Below are positions 6,673 to 7,896 of a DNA stretch of 7,896 nt, piece after piece; the first letter of the stretch is position 1; each line of letters begins with the position of its first letter. A program made the position numbers and the translations under genes. The notes under the pieces were generated by a model, which worked only from the letters and a program-made list of their open reading frames with translations, did no database searches and had not been told where the DNA came from. The stretch covers positions 1 through 7,896 of the forward strand of contig JAGRHE010000129.1 in NCBI GenBank assembly GCA_020445165.1. Direction: 5' to 3'. This stretch comes from Gammaproteobacteria bacterium. GTDB taxonomy: Bacteria > Pseudomonadota > Gammaproteobacteria > Chromatiales > Sedimenticolaceae.

Positions 6673-7138
6673 ACCGGGCACGATCGTCAGCCGTGCCGAT
6701 CTGAACGATACGCGTGACCTGACCGACTACCTCGCCATGCTCGATGCCTATGCGTCCGACCCGATGGGGGCCGGACGGCGGATCGATGCGGGCGTGCTGC
6801 AACAACTGGCCGATCAACTGCCATCGCTGGCCGGTTTTCATGCCCTGCTCGCGCGGCGCGACGGCGAAGCCGTCGGGTTTGCCACCTGCCTTCTCGCTTA
6901 CTCCACATTTCGCGCCCGTCACCTGCTCAACATCCATGACATCGCGGTCGTGTCGAAATGGCGCGGCCAAGGCGTTGCCTATGCAATGCTGATCGAGATC
7001 GAGCGCCTGGCGATGTCGCTGGACTGCTGCGCCGTCACGCTCGAAGTCCGTGAGGACAATGTCCGGGCACAGGCACTCTACCGGCGCTTCGGCTTCACCC
7101 GGGCAAGCTGCGGGCTGAACATGGAGAAAGTGATCTGA
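6665..7138 (+). CDS. GNAT family N-acetyltransferase
   Basis: From GTG 6665 the product has 157 residues, a usual length for a single-domain GNAT enzyme. It shows the core fold markers: a beta-4 strand NIHDIAVV (89-96), the acetyl-CoA pyrophosphate loop RGQGVA (100-105, matching the R/Q-x-x-G-x-G/A motif), and the distal 'LEVREDNVRAQALYRRFGF' segment (126-144) in which the tyrosine often acts as general acid. The acceptor substrate cannot be told from the sequence: a small molecule or a protein N-terminus are both possible. The gene begins before the ATPase gene ends, sharing GTGACTGA (6665-6672), which suggests translational coupling. A strong terminator follows 12 nt after the stop. Confidence 0.9.
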   Translation: MTEPGTIVSRADLNDTRDLTDYLAMLDAYASDPMGAGRRIDAGVLQQLADQLPSLAGFHALLARRDGEAVGFATCLLAYSTFRARHLLNIHDIAVVSKWRGQGVAYAMLIEIERLAMSLDCCAVTLEVREDNVRAQALYRRFGFTRASCGLNMEKVI

Positions 7139-7150
7139 TCCGCGCGGCGG

Positions 7151-7180
7151 AAAAAAAACGCCCCGCGATACGGGGCGTTT
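7151..7180. terminator. Strong bidirectional intrinsic terminator
   Basis: A 10-bp perfect stem, AAACGCCCCG / CGGGGCGTTT (7156-7180), with a 5-nt loop is preceded by a run of eight A (7151-7158) and followed by TTTCTCCTT. On the plus strand it ends the ATPase-acetyltransferase operon. On the minus strand the stem is followed by eight T in total, a textbook intrinsic terminator for msrQ or for a small transcript between it and msrQ. Confidence 0.9.
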
Positions 7181-7223
7181 CTCCTTCCATCCTCGCAATT
7201 CTTCTGACTGGCAATGCTGAGGT
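7151..7223 (-). ncRNA. Possible small RNA between msrQ and the shared terminator
   Basis: After the msrQ stop the minus strand has TATACT (7235-7230), a good -10 box, with a poor T-rich -35 candidate near 7253-7258. Starting about 7 nt on, a transcript of roughly 73 nt would end in the strong hairpin and T8 tract at 7151-7180, an Hfq-type 3' end. No conserved RNA family is recognised. The same sequence could simply be the 3' untranslated region of msrQ, possibly processed. Confidence 0.22.
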
Positions 7224-7259
7224 GGCGCGAGTATAGCGGCTGCAATCCATTCCAAAAAA

Positions 7260-7892
7260 TTAGCGAGCTTTAATAAGTCGCCCGACCCATGCGGTACCCG
7301 GCAGCCAGTGCGGCCGCCAGCGCACCACCAGCAGCAAAGCGAGGATGGCGGCATAGATCGCCGGCTGCAGCAGGTCGGCCTTGACCAGCCAGATGTAGTG
7401 CAGCACACCCAGCACTGCGACCAGGTACACCATGCGGTGCAGCGGTTTCCAGCGCCGGCCCAGGCGGCGCATCATGCCGCGGGTCGAGGTCAATGCCAGT
7501 GGCAGCAACAACAGCCAGGCAGTGAACCCCACCGTGACGAACGGCCGCTTGGCGATATCGGCCAGCATGTTGGCCCAGTGCAATTCCTGGTCGAGCCAGA
7601 TCCAGATCAGGAAATGCAATGATGCGTAGAAGAACGCGAACAGGCCGAACATGCGTCGCAAGCGAATCCAGTCGGGGCTGCCGGTCAAAAGGCGCAACGG
7701 GGTCATCGCCAGCGTGATCAGCAGGAGGCGCAATCCCCATTGACCGGTGACGTCGGTGACCCGCTCGAGCGGGTTGGCGCCCAGGTCACCCTCGACCGCG
7801 CCGCGGACCAGCAGGGCGAGTGGCAGCAGGCAGACAACGAACACGACCGGCTTGACGACAAAGCGCAGCCAGTTTGGCGCAAGTCCAAACAC
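7260..7892 (-). CDS. msrQ: MsrQ (YedZ), haem-binding membrane subunit of the MsrPQ methionine sulfoxide reductase
   Basis: The 210-residue integral membrane protein has about six hydrophobic helices (near 12-31, 52-70, 82-100, 117-135, 153-170 and 176-191), the length and topology of MsrQ. Histidines at 93 (SLHF), 152 (PLHR) and 165 (LHYIW) match the three conserved haem-ligand histidines of the YedZ family, and 'TPLRLLTG', 'RRMFGLFAFFYA' and 'LALTST' are family landmarks. As known for the family, MsrQ passes electrons from the quinone pool to the periplasmic molybdopterin enzyme MsrP, which repairs oxidised methionines in envelope proteins. msrP usually lies directly upstream and would be off the right edge here. 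The likely start is GTG at 7892, giving a normal N-terminus, but only 4 nt remain in the window, so no ribosome site can be seen and the true start could be further out. Termination is at 7151-7180. Confidence 0.95.
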   Translation of the reverse strand: MFGLAPNWLRFVVKPVVFVVCLLPLALLVRGAVEGDLGANPLERVTDVTGQWGLRLLLITLAMTPLRLLTGSPDWIRLRRMFGLFAFFYASLHFLIWIWLDQELHWANMLADIAKRPFVTVGFTAWLLLLPLALTSTRGMMRRLGRRWKPLHRMVYLVAVLGVLHYIWLVKADLLQPAIYAAILALLLVVRWRPHWLPGTAWVGRLIKAR

Positions 7893-7896
7893 GGCG

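Noticed and set aside
6128..7408. A 426-codon open frame on the minus strand across the ATPase, acetyltransferase and terminator
   Set aside because: It runs through two well-supported plus-strand genes and the strong terminator. Its translation is Arg/Pro/Gly-rich with no domain.
1..7896. Mobile elements, CRISPR, tRNA or rRNA genes
   Set aside because: No transposase or integrase reading frame, spaced direct-repeat array, tRNA-like cloverleaf or rRNA segment was recognised anywhere in the window.

Overview
The window is GC-rich bacterial chromosome with dense, well-separated genes. It most likely comes from a sulfur-oxidising gammaproteobacterium of the Chromatiales/Thiotrichales sort. This rests on a small Gly/Asn/Tyr-rich secreted protein that resembles sulfur globule envelope proteins, together with an MsrQ haem membrane subunit, an EttA C-terminus, a DUF815 ATPase and a Tar-type chemoreceptor with a CheR-tethering tail. 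The lineage is inferred from gene content only. I see no insertion sequence, integrase, tRNA, rRNA or CRISPR array, and no clear sign of recent transfer.

Layout: (1) 1-152 (+) is the C-terminal end of the ABC-F translation factor EttA, followed by a perfect 9-bp hairpin. (2) 237-1727 (+) is an unrecognised secreted protein built of five tandem repeats of about 86 residues. (3) 1809-5120 (-) converges on it: a 1103-residue methyl-accepting chemotaxis protein with a large periplasmic domain, HAMP, two PAS domains, further HAMP-like linkers, a signalling hairpin and a C-terminal EWEEF pentapeptide. (4) 5121-5329 is a structured intergenic region with two hairpin terminators and a sigma-28-like promoter for the chemoreceptor. 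(5) 5330-5635 (-) is the sulfur-globule-like protein, with its own AT-rich promoter. (6) 5815-6672 (+) and 6665-7138 (+) are a DUF815 AAA-type ATPase and a GNAT acetyltransferase, overlapping by 8 nt and probably co-transcribed. (7) 7151-7180 is a strong bidirectional terminator. (8) 7260-7892 (-) is msrQ, running in from the right edge.

Taken together, this is mainly a housekeeping and sensory neighbourhood: ribosome gating (EttA), envelope protein repair (MsrQ), chemotaxis, and a possible sulfur-storage envelope protein beside the chemoreceptor. The least explained items are the five-repeat secreted protein, the signal logic of the PAS-PAS chemoreceptor, and two intergenic regions that could carry small RNAs. 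I found no convincing undescribed multi-gene system.
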